This document shows positions 1 to 7,898 of a stretch of 64,000 bases of DNA, in pieces. The position numbers and the translations under genes are program-made. Position 1 is the stretch's first letter; every line of letters starts with the position of its first letter. The stretch comes from Nocardioides hwasunensis (GTDB taxonomy: Bacteria; Actinomycetota; Actinomycetes; Propionibacteriales; Nocardioidaceae): the NCBI RefSeq assembly GCF_014779665.1, contig NZ_JACXYY010000003.1, positions 248,001 through 312,000 on the forward strand, read 5' to 3'. The notes under the pieces were generated by a model. It was not told the DNA's origin and made no database searches. It worked only from the letters and a program-made list of their open reading frames with translations.

Positions 1-1
1 G

Positions 2-1663
2 GTCGACGCCCAGACGGCGCAGGCGGGACCGGGCGCCGGGGTCGACGACCCCACGTCGCGCACGCTCGTTGCCGTCCCGGCGGCGCCCGTCGCCACCATC
101 GGCGCCCTGACGGGTGACGTCCAGGCCGCGTGGGGCGGTGCCAACGCGTGCGTGGGAGCCGTCGGCGGGATGCGCACCCTGTCGTCGTCCAGCACGTCGC
201 TGGCCGGAGTCACCCTGGCGTCGGTGCCGCCTCTCGGCGCCGTGGCCCAGGTCGACGCCTCCGACACGTCCACGGCCACCTACCTCGTCGACGACGACAC
301 CGCCGGTTCCGACGTCGTGACGCGGGCCACCACCCGCGTCGGCGACGTCCACCTGTTCGGCAACCAGGTGCGGATCCGGGTCACCAACCCGGTCCAGCTC
401 GAGGCGCGCTCCGACGGCACGACCGCCACGGCCGGGTACGTCAGCGACCCCACGATCGTCGCGACGGTCGCCGGCACCGACATCGCGGTCCCGCTCAACG
501 GCACGCCGGTCGACATCGGGTTGCCCAGCAACCCGCTCCTGAACGCCACGATCCGGGCGTTCCGGCCGACGTCGACGGTCACCGGAGCCTCCGCCAACGC
601 CACGCTCGACGCGCTGTTCCGCGTGGATGTCGAGGTGCTGAACGCCGTACCGGGCCTGCCCGACGTGGCCGACGTCTCCCTCGCCGTCGCGCCGTCCAGC
701 GTGAGCGCCTCGGCGCCGGCAGGTGGAGTCGACTGCGGCCCCACCGCCTCACCGGGTGCGCCCAACGCCCCCACGATCACCTCGCCCGCCCCGGGCGCGC
801 GCCTGACCGACACGACTCCCGCCGTCTCGGGCACCGGCCTGCCCGGCGCGACCGTGACCGTGGCCGAGGGTGGTGCGGTCCTGTGCCGCGCGACCGTCAC
901 GCAGGCCGGCACCTGGTCCTGCTCCCCCGCCACCGCGCTCCCCACCGGTCCGCACACCGTCACGGCCACGCAGACGGACGGCGCCGGCAACACCAGCGCA
1001 TCGGCATCGGTCACGTTCAGCATCGTCGCCGGCGGCAGCGTCCCCGGCCCGGTGCCCGGACCCGACGACCCGGACGGTGACGGCCTGACCAACACCCAGG
1101 AGGCCGCACAGGGCACCGACCCCAACAACCCGGACACCGACGGCGACGGCCTGACTGACGGGGCCGAGGTCAACGTCCACGGCACCGACCCGACGAAGAA
1201 GGACACCGACCGCGACGGGCTGACCGACGGCCAGGAGGTCAACGGGGTCAAGATCCGCCACCAGTTCCAGATCTGCGGTCAGAAGAAGATCCGCTCGTCC
1301 ATCACGGTCAAGACCAACCCGTTGCGCTCCGACACCGACAGGGACGGCATCAAGGACGGCAAGGAGGTCAAGGGCTACAAGATCAAGCAGAAGGTGCGGA
1401 TCCCCAAGGGCAAGACCATCCGGATCGGCCTCGTCCGCAGCAACCCCACGAAGAAGGACACCGACCGCGACGGCCTGAAGGACAAGGTCGAGCTCAAGGG
1501 CACCGCGAACAAGAAGTTCAAGAAGGCCAAGACCGACCCGAGCCGGTGTGACACCGACCGCGGTGGCGTCTCGGACGGTGCCGAGGTCAAGGCCGGGTCG
1601 AACCCGGCCGACATCAAGTCGACCCCGCGCAACCCCCGGGCCCGCTCGGAGGCCACGGGCTGA
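2..1663 (+). CDS. Secreted thrombospondin type-3 repeat protein, 5' end missing
   Basis: The frame is open at the left edge, so signal peptide and start lie outside; 553 codons are visible. The first 245 or so residues are a Thr/Val/Ala-rich beta-type region of unknown family. Residues about 252-345 form a bacterial Ig-like domain ([19 protein letters not shown], then [15 protein letters not shown]). From about residue 353 come six thrombospondin type-3 calcium-binding motifs of the form DxDxDGLxDGxE ([40 protein letters not shown] and others). The last three linkers are strikingly Lys/Arg-rich, and two of these basic stretches carry a lone Cys. No LPxTG motif or terminal membrane helix ends the protein, so it is probably secreted or held non-covalently. 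A calcium-stabilised surface role is inferred from the repeat family. Confidence 0.75.
   Translation, partial: VDAQTAQAGPGAGVDDPTSRTLVAVPAAPVATIGALTGDVQAAWGGANACVGAVGGMRTLSSSSTSLAGVTLASVPPLGAVAQVDASDTSTATYLVDDDTAGSDVVTRATTRVGDVHLFGNQVRIRVTNPVQLEARSDGTTATAGYVSDPTIVATVAGTDIAVPLNGTPVDIGLPSNPLLNATIRAFRPTSTVTGASANATLDALFRVDVEVLNAVPGLPDVADVSLAVAPSSVSASAPAGGVDCGPTASPGAPNAPTITSPAPGARLTDTTPAVSGTGLPGATVTVAEGGAVLCRATVTQAGTWSCSPATALPTGPHTVTATQTDGAGNTSASASVTFSIVAGGSVPGPVPGPDDPDGDGLTNTQEAAQGTDPNNPDTDGDGLTDGAEVNVHGTDPTKKDTDRDGLTDGQEVNGVKIRHQFQICGQKKIRSSITVKTNPLRSDTDRDGIKDGKEVKGYKIKQKVRIPKGKTIRIGLVRSNPTKKDTDRDGLKDKVELKGTANKKFKKAKTDPSRCDTDRGGVSDGAEVKAGSNPADIKSTPRNPRARSEATG
1066..1600 (+). repeat. Tandem TSP3-encoding repeats
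   Basis: Six degenerate copies of a unit built around GACACCGACCGCGACGG-like DNA encode the acidic calcium-binding turns of the preceding gene (near 1066, 1135, 1204, 1330, 1458 and 1551). Spacing is about 69 bp for the first three and then expands to roughly 93-128 bp where Lys-rich linkers are inserted. Confidence 0.7.
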
Positions 1664-1682
1664 CGTCCCCCTCCCCACAAGA

Positions 1683-1721
1683 GGTGCCGGCGCACTGGAC
1701 CCCACCCGGTGCGCCGGCACC
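1683..1721 (+). terminator. Hairpin terminator after the TSP3 gene
   Basis: Perfect 13-bp arms GGTGCCGGCGCAC (1683-1695) and GTGCGCCGGCACC (1709-1721) flank a 13-nt loop, 20 bp after the stop codon. There is no T-tract, which is common in GC-rich actinobacteria. It separates the gene from the methyltransferase downstream. Confidence 0.65.
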
Positions 1722-1777
1722 ACCATGTCCACCCCTCCACGCGGCCACCTCCGCGCCACAGCGACTACGCTCCGGGC

Positions 1778-2596
1778 GTGGAGGATCACCAGCCCCAGTC
1801 GGTCCGCGTCGAGCGGCGACCGGTCTCCGAGCAGGAGTCCCGGCAGGCCAACGGTCCCGACTGGGACCGGTACGCCGACGAGTACCAGGCCACCCACGGT
1901 GCGTTCCTGGGCGATGCCGGCTTCGTCTGGGGACCCGAGGGACACACCGAGGACGACCTGGGAGTCCTGGGCGACGTCGCCGGGCTCGACGTCCTCGAGC
2001 TCGGCAGCGGCGCCGGTCAGTGCTCGCGCTGGGTGCGGACCCACGGCGGTCGCGGGTTCGGCCTCGACCTCTCCCACCGGCAGCTGCAGCACTCCCTCCG
2101 CCTCGACGGTGAGACCGGGGTGGTGGTGCCGTCCGTGCGAGGCACCGCGACCGACCTCCCCTTCGCGGCCGCCAGCTTCGACGTGGTCTTCTGCTCGTTC
2201 GGGGCGCTGCAGTTCATCAGCGAGATCGCTCAGGCGGTCGGCGAGGTGGCCCGGGTGCTGCGGCCCGGCGGCAGGTTCGCGTTCTCGGTCACCCACCCGA
2301 CGCGGTGGATGTTCCCCGACGACCCGGGCGTCCCCGGCCTGACCGCCACCCAGTCCTACTGGGACCGCACGCCCTACGTCGAGATCGACGACGCCACCGG
2401 TGTCGTCTCCTACGTCGAGCACCACCGCACGCTCGGCGACTGGGTGCGCCTGCTGGCCGGGCACGGCTTCGCGCTCACCGACCTGGTCGAGCCGGAGTGG
2501 CCCGAGGACCACGACCGCGTCTGGGGCGGCTGGTCACGCACCCGTGGGCTGCTGACCCCCGGCACGGCGATCTTCGTGGCGCACCTGACGGCCTGA
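1778..2596 (+). CDS. Class I SAM-dependent methyltransferase
   Basis: 272 residues from a GTG start. This start is chosen because TACGCT sits exactly 6 nt upstream (1766-1771), the spacing expected for a leaderless transcript; a longer upstream reading would add a low-complexity His/Pro tail. The Rossmann glycine motif VLELGSGAGQCSRW is near residue 71, the acidic motif follows with the Asp of FGLDLSH, FDVVFCSFGALQFI lies near 133, and the post-motif VLRPGGRFAFSVTHP near 160, as in UbiE/methyltransferase-11 proteins. The substrate cannot be read from sequence. The last 63 bp overlap the convergent TgpA-like gene, which is unusual and suggests mutual antisense at the 3' ends. Confidence 0.85.
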   Translation: MEDHQPQSVRVERRPVSEQESRQANGPDWDRYADEYQATHGAFLGDAGFVWGPEGHTEDDLGVLGDVAGLDVLELGSGAGQCSRWVRTHGGRGFGLDLSHRQLQHSLRLDGETGVVVPSVRGTATDLPFAAASFDVVFCSFGALQFISEIAQAVGEVARVLRPGGRFAFSVTHPTRWMFPDDPGVPGLTATQSYWDRTPYVEIDDATGVVSYVEHHRTLGDWVRLLAGHGFALTDLVEPEWPEDHDRVWGGWSRTRGLLTPGTAIFVAHLTA

Positions 2597-4762
2597 GGCA
2601 CGACGACGCGCCCAGCTCGCGAGCAGCGACGCCGGGTCGAGGTGTGCCCGGAGCCGACGTCGTGCGTCGGGCTCGGCGAGCAGGCGCCGCCGGAGGTCCT
2701 GGCACTCGCGCCAGAAGTCGCTCCCGTCCGCCGGGTCGCCGGGCGCGGGTGCGAACACGGCTGCGTCGGCCCGTCGCGCGAGGTCGAGCCCCGCGCCCAG
2801 TTCGGTCGCCTGAGCCACCCGGCTCCACCCGTCCGAGACCGGCGTGCCCCGGTCCCGGGCGGCGTCCAACACTTCCTGCCAGCCGTTGACGTAGATCCCC
2901 GACCAGGACGACGTACGCCGCCGACGACCGCGACGCAGCACCTTGACCACCGGCACCAGGATCAGTGCGAGCGACATCAGGGCCACCAGCCCCGCCACTG
3001 CGAGCAGGACGCTCCGCCATGCGGGCACGGCCTCGTCCTCCGACCCGGTGTCGGTGGTGCCCGCGTCGAGCCGGATCTCCTTGTCCCTCCCCTTCGCTGC
3101 GTTATCGAGCTGACCCTGCACGAAGCGTCCGGGCTCCGTCGGCACGGGCTCGTCGGACCCGTAGCCCTCCACCTCGGACGGGGTGTAACGCGCAGGCTCG
3201 AGCGTGCGCCACGTCCCGTCGGCGAACTGCAGCTCGACCCAGGACGTGACGTCTCCGTAGGTCACCAGGCCCTTCCGTCCGGGCTCTGCGCCCAACACCA
3301 CCCGAGCCGGCACTCCGAGCCGCGCAGCACCCAACGCCGTCAGTGCGCTGTACTGGAACGACGTGCCGGTGATCCGGTCCGACCCCAGCATGCCGCGCCC
3401 CAGCTCCGCCGGAGACTGGTCGAATCCCTCGACCAGGCGAACCGTTCCGCTGTCGCGCAGGTAGCGACCGAGCAGCAGCACCCGCTCGAGTGGCAGCAGC
3501 TCCGGCCGGTCGAACGGGCCGAGGTAGCGGTCCAGGAAGGCCCCGGCCACCTGGCCCTGATCGCCGGCCGGCTCACGCGTGGCGTCGCTCCGGGTGAAGC
3601 CGTCGTCGACGACGACCGACTCGAAGGAGTACCGGTCGCGGACGTCGACACCGCCCACGACCAGGGCGCTGGAGGTGGCCTGGTTGTAGCGGATGTCGGA
3701 GACCTCGGTACGACCCGGGTTCCAGTCGAGGTCGACGCTGGTCAGCTCACCGAGCATGGGCAGCCAGTCGCTGTCGTAGCCGGGCCGCAGCTCGACCCGC
3801 ACGACGACCGTGCGGCCCGGGTGCAGCGGGGCGACGTCGTGGCCGATCCGCTTGAACGTCCCGTAGCCTTCCGAGCCGGGTGAGTCCTCGGCCGGGATCC
3901 ACCCCCCGGACGTGTAGAGGTCCAGAGCGGCGAAGCGCAGCCGCCGCCCCTCCGGCACCCCGGTGGCCCTGAGCAGCCGGAGGTCGTCTCGCCCCTGCGG
4001 CGGGACGACGGCGACCGCGGTCAGGTCCGGGGTGTCGCCACCGCCGCGCAGCAACACGCGGTCCGAGGTGTCCTGGTCGGGCACCAGCAGGCTGCCGAGG
4101 CCGGACACGAGCGAGACGGTGAGCAGCGCGACCACCGCACCGGCCATCGAACCACGCACCCGGCCCGCCAGCTCCTCCCGCCGCCGGGCCCTGATCGCCG
4201 ACCACGCCACCAGCACGACAGCGACGAAGATGCCCCGCGGCACCAGGAGCGTCGGCACGAGCACGCCCAGCGGGATGGTGGCCACGAGCGCGAGGACGAG
4301 CGGCACCACAGGGGCCAGCGGGCGCCACGTCGCGAGCGCCAACCAGGCGGCGGGGAGCGTGGCGAGGAAGCCGATCAGGAAGGGGACCAGCATCACGACC
4401 CCGTCGGCGTCCACCGGTGGAACCGTGCTCACCAGCTCGATCGGCGCGTCGAGACTCTGGGACAGGACCCTGCTCACCGACGAGATCGTCGGGACCAGGA
4501 AGGGGCCCGGCTCCCGCAGCGCTGCGAGCGCGCCGAGAGGTCCGAACACCATGAGGGCGGCCAGGGTGTACCACCAGCCCCCCTCGTGCAGCTGCCGCAC
4601 GGCCAGGGCGAGCGCGAGCAGGACCACGACCGGAGCCAGCCCCGCGACCAGGTAGGTGCGGTCGGCGAAGGTGTCGTCCAAGATGGACAGGATCGTGGCC
4701 ATCAGCACCAGCACGACGCCCGCGTCGAGCACCGCGTCGCGAGCACTGCCTGCGCGGGTCAT
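2534..4762 (-). CDS. TgpA-like membrane transglutaminase-domain protein, catalytic triad apparently replaced
   Basis: 742 residues. About six N-terminal membrane helices (1-190) precede an extracytoplasmic region, a transglutaminase-core-like segment (about 460-525), one further helix near 580-605 and a cytoplasmic tail: the DUF3488/TgpA layout. The usual nucleophile segment (G-x-C-x-x-[FY]) reads GTSFQYS, the usual HAWVE reads TSWVE, and the usual DPT reads EPAR. Cys, His and Asp thus seem replaced by Ser, Thr and Glu, so I expect a structural or binding role instead of catalysis. The start ATG overlaps the DUF58 stop as ATGA, implying translational coupling in a MoxR-DUF58-TgpA operon. Confidence 0.85.
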   Translation of the reverse strand: MTRAGSARDAVLDAGVVLVLMATILSILDDTFADRTYLVAGLAPVVVLLALALAVRQLHEGGWWYTLAALMVFGPLGALAALREPGPFLVPTISSVSRVLSQSLDAPIELVSTVPPVDADGVVMLVPFLIGFLATLPAAWLALATWRPLAPVVPLVLALVATIPLGVLVPTLLVPRGIFVAVVLVAWSAIRARRREELAGRVRGSMAGAVVALLTVSLVSGLGSLLVPDQDTSDRVLLRGGGDTPDLTAVAVVPPQGRDDLRLLRATGVPEGRRLRFAALDLYTSGGWIPAEDSPGSEGYGTFKRIGHDVAPLHPGRTVVVRVELRPGYDSDWLPMLGELTSVDLDWNPGRTEVSDIRYNQATSSALVVGGVDVRDRYSFESVVVDDGFTRSDATREPAGDQGQVAGAFLDRYLGPFDRPELLPLERVLLLGRYLRDSGTVRLVEGFDQSPAELGRGMLGSDRITGTSFQYSALTALGAARLGVPARVVLGAEPGRKGLVTYGDVTSWVELQFADGTWRTLEPARYTPSEVEGYGSDEPVPTEPGRFVQGQLDNAAKGRDKEIRLDAGTTDTGSEDEAVPAWRSVLLAVAGLVALMSLALILVPVVKVLRRGRRRRTSSWSGIYVNGWQEVLDAARDRGTPVSDGWSRVAQATELGAGLDLARRADAAVFAPAPGDPADGSDFWRECQDLRRRLLAEPDARRRLRAHLDPASLLASWARRRASGRQVRHEDRRAGGQQPTGA

Positions 4763-5922
4763 CGCATCCCTCGCGCGAGGAGCTCGTGGAGTCGGGCCAG
4801 GTCCGGCACGGAGATCTCCCGCCGGGCGTGGCTGTCGCGCAGGCTCGCCTCGGACTCGCTGTCCGCGCGCACGACGATCCAGTCCGCTCCGCGGCCGAAG
4901 CGCCGGGCGGCCGAGTCGAGCTGCTCCAGCTCGCGTCCGGCCCCGGTCACCTGCACCACCAGGCCGGTGCCCACGACGGTCTCCGCAGCATCGGCCGCGT
5001 GCGCCAGGTAGTCGTCGTCACCGGCGACGAAGCGGCACGCGACGTCGGTCATCTCGGTCGCGTCGCGCCCGCGGGCGACGTACGACCCGCACCGCAGGTA
5101 GGTGTCGAAGTCGTCGCGCACCGCTCGCAGCGCGACGGACGCCGCGACCGACACGGCCAGCTCGAAGTCGCGGAGCCGGGGGTAGGCGTCTCGGGCACCG
5201 TCCACGAGGACTGTCACGTGGCCGCGCCTGGTCTCGTGGTACTGGCGCACCAGCAGCTCGCCGGCCTTCGCCGACGACCGCCAGTGCACGTGGCGCAGGT
5301 CGTCGCCCGGTACGTACTCCCGCAGCGCGTGGAAGGCGAGGTCGCTCATCGACAGCTGCTGGCTCGTGGCTCCGTCGAGGTCGTTGGTGAGGCCCCCGGC
5401 GAACACCGACAGCTCGCTCACCCGCGGCGAGACCATCAGCTCGAGCGGGTGACCCGACTCGAAGCGACGACTGACCAGACCGACGGGATCGGTCTTCTCG
5501 TAGACCACCGGACCGACGGTGTGCACGCCGCGCGGCAGCGCCGGAAGAGGCAGGGTCTCCACGTGGTGGGCGAAGGGCGCGAGGAACGGCAGGCGCAGTG
5601 AGATGCTGCGATGTCCCACGGGAACGGTCACCTTGGGGAAGAGCATCGGCACGGCACCGGCCTGCAGGTCGAGGGTGGCACTCGGTGCGGCACCTGCCTC
5701 GACCACCCGCTGAGGACGGAGCGTCAGCTGCGCCACCGGCGCGCCCGGCAGCACCTGCCACAGCACCGCGATCGCCAGCAGCCCGAACGCGACGACAGCG
5801 AGCTGGGTGAACTCCTGCCAGTGCAGGCGGTGGGCCAGCACCAGGGCGACGACGCCGAGCAGGAGCACGCTCCGGCCGAGCGGGGTGAGGATCCGCACGG
5901 GACCCAGCATCCACCGGCTCAC
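4759..5922 (-). CDS. DUF58 domain protein
   Basis: 387 residues from a GTG that overlaps the MoxR stop as GTGA; an ATG four codons later is a weaker alternative. Two hydrophobic helices occupy roughly residues 10-50. The family hallmark GDDLRHVHWRSSAK lies near residue 205, within LREYVPGDDLRHVHW and followed by ELLVRQYH. DUF58 proteins carry a vWA-like region and are almost always encoded next to MoxR ATPases, as here. The pairing is thought to support assembly or remodelling of membrane or envelope complexes, but the target is unknown. The 4-bp overlaps on both sides mark a tightly coupled unit with the flanking moxR and TgpA-like genes. Confidence 0.88.
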   Translation of the reverse strand: MSRWMLGPVRILTPLGRSVLLLGVVALVLAHRLHWQEFTQLAVVAFGLLAIAVLWQVLPGAPVAQLTLRPQRVVEAGAAPSATLDLQAGAVPMLFPKVTVPVGHRSISLRLPFLAPFAHHVETLPLPALPRGVHTVGPVVYEKTDPVGLVSRRFESGHPLELMVSPRVSELSVFAGGLTNDLDGATSQQLSMSDLAFHALREYVPGDDLRHVHWRSSAKAGELLVRQYHETRRGHVTVLVDGARDAYPRLRDFELAVSVAASVALRAVRDDFDTYLRCGSYVARGRDATEMTDVACRFVAGDDDYLAHAADAAETVVGTGLVVQVTGAGRELEQLDSAARRFGRGADWIVVRADSESEASLRDSHARREISVPDLARLHELLARGMR

Positions 5923-6896
5923 GCGCGGTCGCGAGGCACCGGGACCTGCACCAGCAGGTCGTCGATGACGTGGTCCGAGGTGGCGCCTCCGAAGGCGGCG
6001 CCCGACGCCATGAGGAGACGATGCCCCAGGACCGGAAGGGCGAGCGTCGCGATGTCCTCGGGCACGACGTGACCGCGGCCCTCGGAGAGCGCCCAGGCCT
6101 TCGACGCGCGGATCCACGCCAGCGCACCGCGGGTCGAGAGCCCGATGCGGACGTCCGGGACCTCCCGGGACGCCTCCGCGAGGCGTCGCACGTATCCGAT
6201 GATCGCGCGGTCCACGTGGACCAGGTCGGCGAGCTGGCTCATCCGGGTGATCTCGTCGGCGCCGATGACCGGCCCGAGACCGGCGGCCCGGTCCCGCACG
6301 CGCGACTCCGCGAGCAGCGCCTCGGTCGACTCGGCGTCCGGGTGACCCACGCTGGTGCGCATCAGGAAGCGATCGAGCTGGGCCTCGGGCAGCTGGTAGG
6401 TGCCGGCCTGCTCGATCGGGTTCTGCGTGGCGATGACCATGAACGGCGGGCGCACCTCGTGGGTGCGGCCATCGACGGTGACGTGCCCCTCCTCCATCAC
6501 CTCGAGAAGCGCGGACTGCGTCTTGGGCGAGGCCCGGTTGATCTCGTCGGCGAGCACCATGCTGTGGAAGATCGGACCGGGATGGAAGGAGAACTCTCCC
6601 CGGGTCTGGTCGTAGACCGTGACGCCGGTGACGTCCGACGGCAGCAGGTCGGGGGTGAACTGGATGCGGGCGAACGAGCAGTCGAGCGACTTGGCCAACG
6701 CACGCGCGAGCATCGTCTTGCCGGTGCCCGGGAGGTCCTCCAGGAGGAGGTGGCCCCCGGAGACCAGGCACGTCAGCGCGAGCCGGACGACCTCATGCTT
6801 GCCGAGCACCGCGGACTCGACGTTGCGGGTGACCCGGTCGAACGCGTCGGCGTACCACCGGACGTCATCGGCGTGGACGGTGGCCATGTCCGACAT
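5919..6896 (-). CDS. MoxR-family AAA+ ATPase
   Basis: 325 residues. Walker A is LPGTGKTMLARAL (near residue 52), Walker B VLADEINRASPKTQSALLEV (near 115), and the MoxR sensor segment is ATQNPIEQAGTYQLPEAQ followed by LDRFLMR. MoxR ATPases act as cytoplasmic chaperones that mature protein complexes with a vWA/DUF58 partner. The gene starts 17 bp after the DUF3068 gene and ends in a GTGA overlap with DUF58, so the four minus-strand genes DUF3068, moxR, DUF58 and tgpA-like probably form one transcript. Family assignment is secure; the substrate is unknown. Confidence 0.95.
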   Translation of the reverse strand: MSDMATVHADDVRWYADAFDRVTRNVESAVLGKHEVVRLALTCLVSGGHLLLEDLPGTGKTMLARALAKSLDCSFARIQFTPDLLPSDVTGVTVYDQTRGEFSFHPGPIFHSMVLADEINRASPKTQSALLEVMEEGHVTVDGRTHEVRPPFMVIATQNPIEQAGTYQLPEAQLDRFLMRTSVGHPDAESTEALLAESRVRDRAAGLGPVIGADEITRMSQLADLVHVDRAIIGYVRRLAEASREVPDVRIGLSTRGALAWIRASKAWALSEGRGHVVPEDIATLALPVLGHRLLMASGAAFGGATSDHVIDDLLVQVPVPRDRA

Positions 6897-6913
6897 CGTC
6901 TCAGCCCTGCGGG

Positions 6914-7822
6914 TCAGGCCCTCTCGGTCTCACGGCGTCCGGCGAGACGGGTGACGAAGCCGCCGGCGACCAGGATCACCAGACCACCGACGATGCCGAT
7001 GATCGGCACCGTGCGGGTCAGCAGTCCGAGCCGGCTGCCGTTGGCCTCCGCGTCCTCGACGTTGGCCTTGACCTGGGCGTCGGTGAACTCGAGGTTGAGG
7101 TCGAGCAGCGGCGAGCCGTCCTCGAGGGTGCGGACCTCGTGCTGGCTCTGCTTCATGATCGCGCCGGTGATCGGGTCGATCCAGATGTACTTGTCCTGCG
7201 AGTAGACGCCGTCGATGTCGGTGACCACCTCGGCCGGTGCGTCCTCGACGAGGACGTGGTAGCGGTAGGTCTCCAGGCCGTCCAGCGTCTCGGTGCCGTC
7301 GTACTCCGCGTCGACGGCCTCCCCGAGAAGACCGTCCCAGTAGGGGTAGGTCTTCTTCTCGGCGTCGAACGGCCACTTGTTGACCAGGCCCTCCCGCTCC
7401 TCGGCGCTCGGCGGGAGGTACGTGCTGCCGTTGACGGCCAGGCCGGTGCGGCGGTCGGTGGCGAACACCTCGGTGGACGCCGTCACGAGGCGGTCGTCGG
7501 TCCCGGGGACGCAGTCGGGGACGTCACCGCTGCCGTCGTCGATCACCAGGCAGGTGGAGCTGACGAAGACGATGACCTTGTCGTCGGAGTTCTCGGAGTC
7601 GGCCTTGGTGATGCTGGTCGCGAGGACGTCGATGTTGTCGACCTCGCCGGTGGCCGGGTTGAGCTTGTCGGCGTTGCCCGCCAAGCGCGTCGTGCTGTCG
7701 GTGTCGAGCGGTGTGCGCTTGACCTGGCCGGGCGCCCAGATCGCCGCCATGAGGCCGAGGACGACGAGGAAGGTTCCCAGTGCGAGCAGCACCCAACCGA
7801 TGATCTTGCGCACGACGGACAT
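6914..7822 (-). CDS. DUF3068 (PorA-family) membrane-anchored protein
   Basis: 302 residues from ATG at 7822. A GTG three codons later (7813) is better spaced from GGAGG (10 nt against about 1 nt) and could be the true start. An N-terminal helix (IIGWVLLALGTFLVVLGLMA) and a C-terminal helix (VPIIGIVGGLVILVAGGFV) bracket a soluble extracytoplasmic domain of about 240 residues containing a Cys pair and PYWDGLLGEAVDAEYDG-type sequence typical of DUF3068. A large actinobacterial subgroup of this family is named for corynebacterial PorA, but pore formation is not evident here. First gene of the MoxR operon by position; role unknown. Confidence 0.8.
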   Translation of the reverse strand: MSVVRKIIGWVLLALGTFLVVLGLMAAIWAPGQVKRTPLDTDSTTRLAGNADKLNPATGEVDNIDVLATSITKADSENSDDKVIVFVSSTCLVIDDGSGDVPDCVPGTDDRLVTASTEVFATDRRTGLAVNGSTYLPPSAEEREGLVNKWPFDAEKKTYPYWDGLLGEAVDAEYDGTETLDGLETYRYHVLVEDAPAEVVTDIDGVYSQDKYIWIDPITGAIMKQSQHEVRTLEDGSPLLDLNLEFTDAQVKANVEDAEANGSRLGLLTRTVPIIGIVGGLVILVAGGFVTRLAGRRETERA

Positions 7823-7898
7823 CCCTCCAGGCAACGACGAGTCGCCGCAGGCTACCAGCAAGTAGGTGACGGTGCCCACAAAACGTACGACGTGCCAG

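Noticed and set aside
1066..1600. CRISPR-like periodicity
   Set aside because: The repeats are degenerate, in frame, and encode TSP3 motifs; spacing is irregular.
749..2512. 587-codon minus-strand frame opposite the TSP3 and methyltransferase genes
   Set aside because: Antisense to two recognisable proteins with no domain of its own.
5923..6771. Extension of the DUF58 frame through the moxR gene
   Set aside because: Out of frame with MoxR, composition is shadow-like, and GTG at 5922 overlaps the MoxR stop as expected for coupling.
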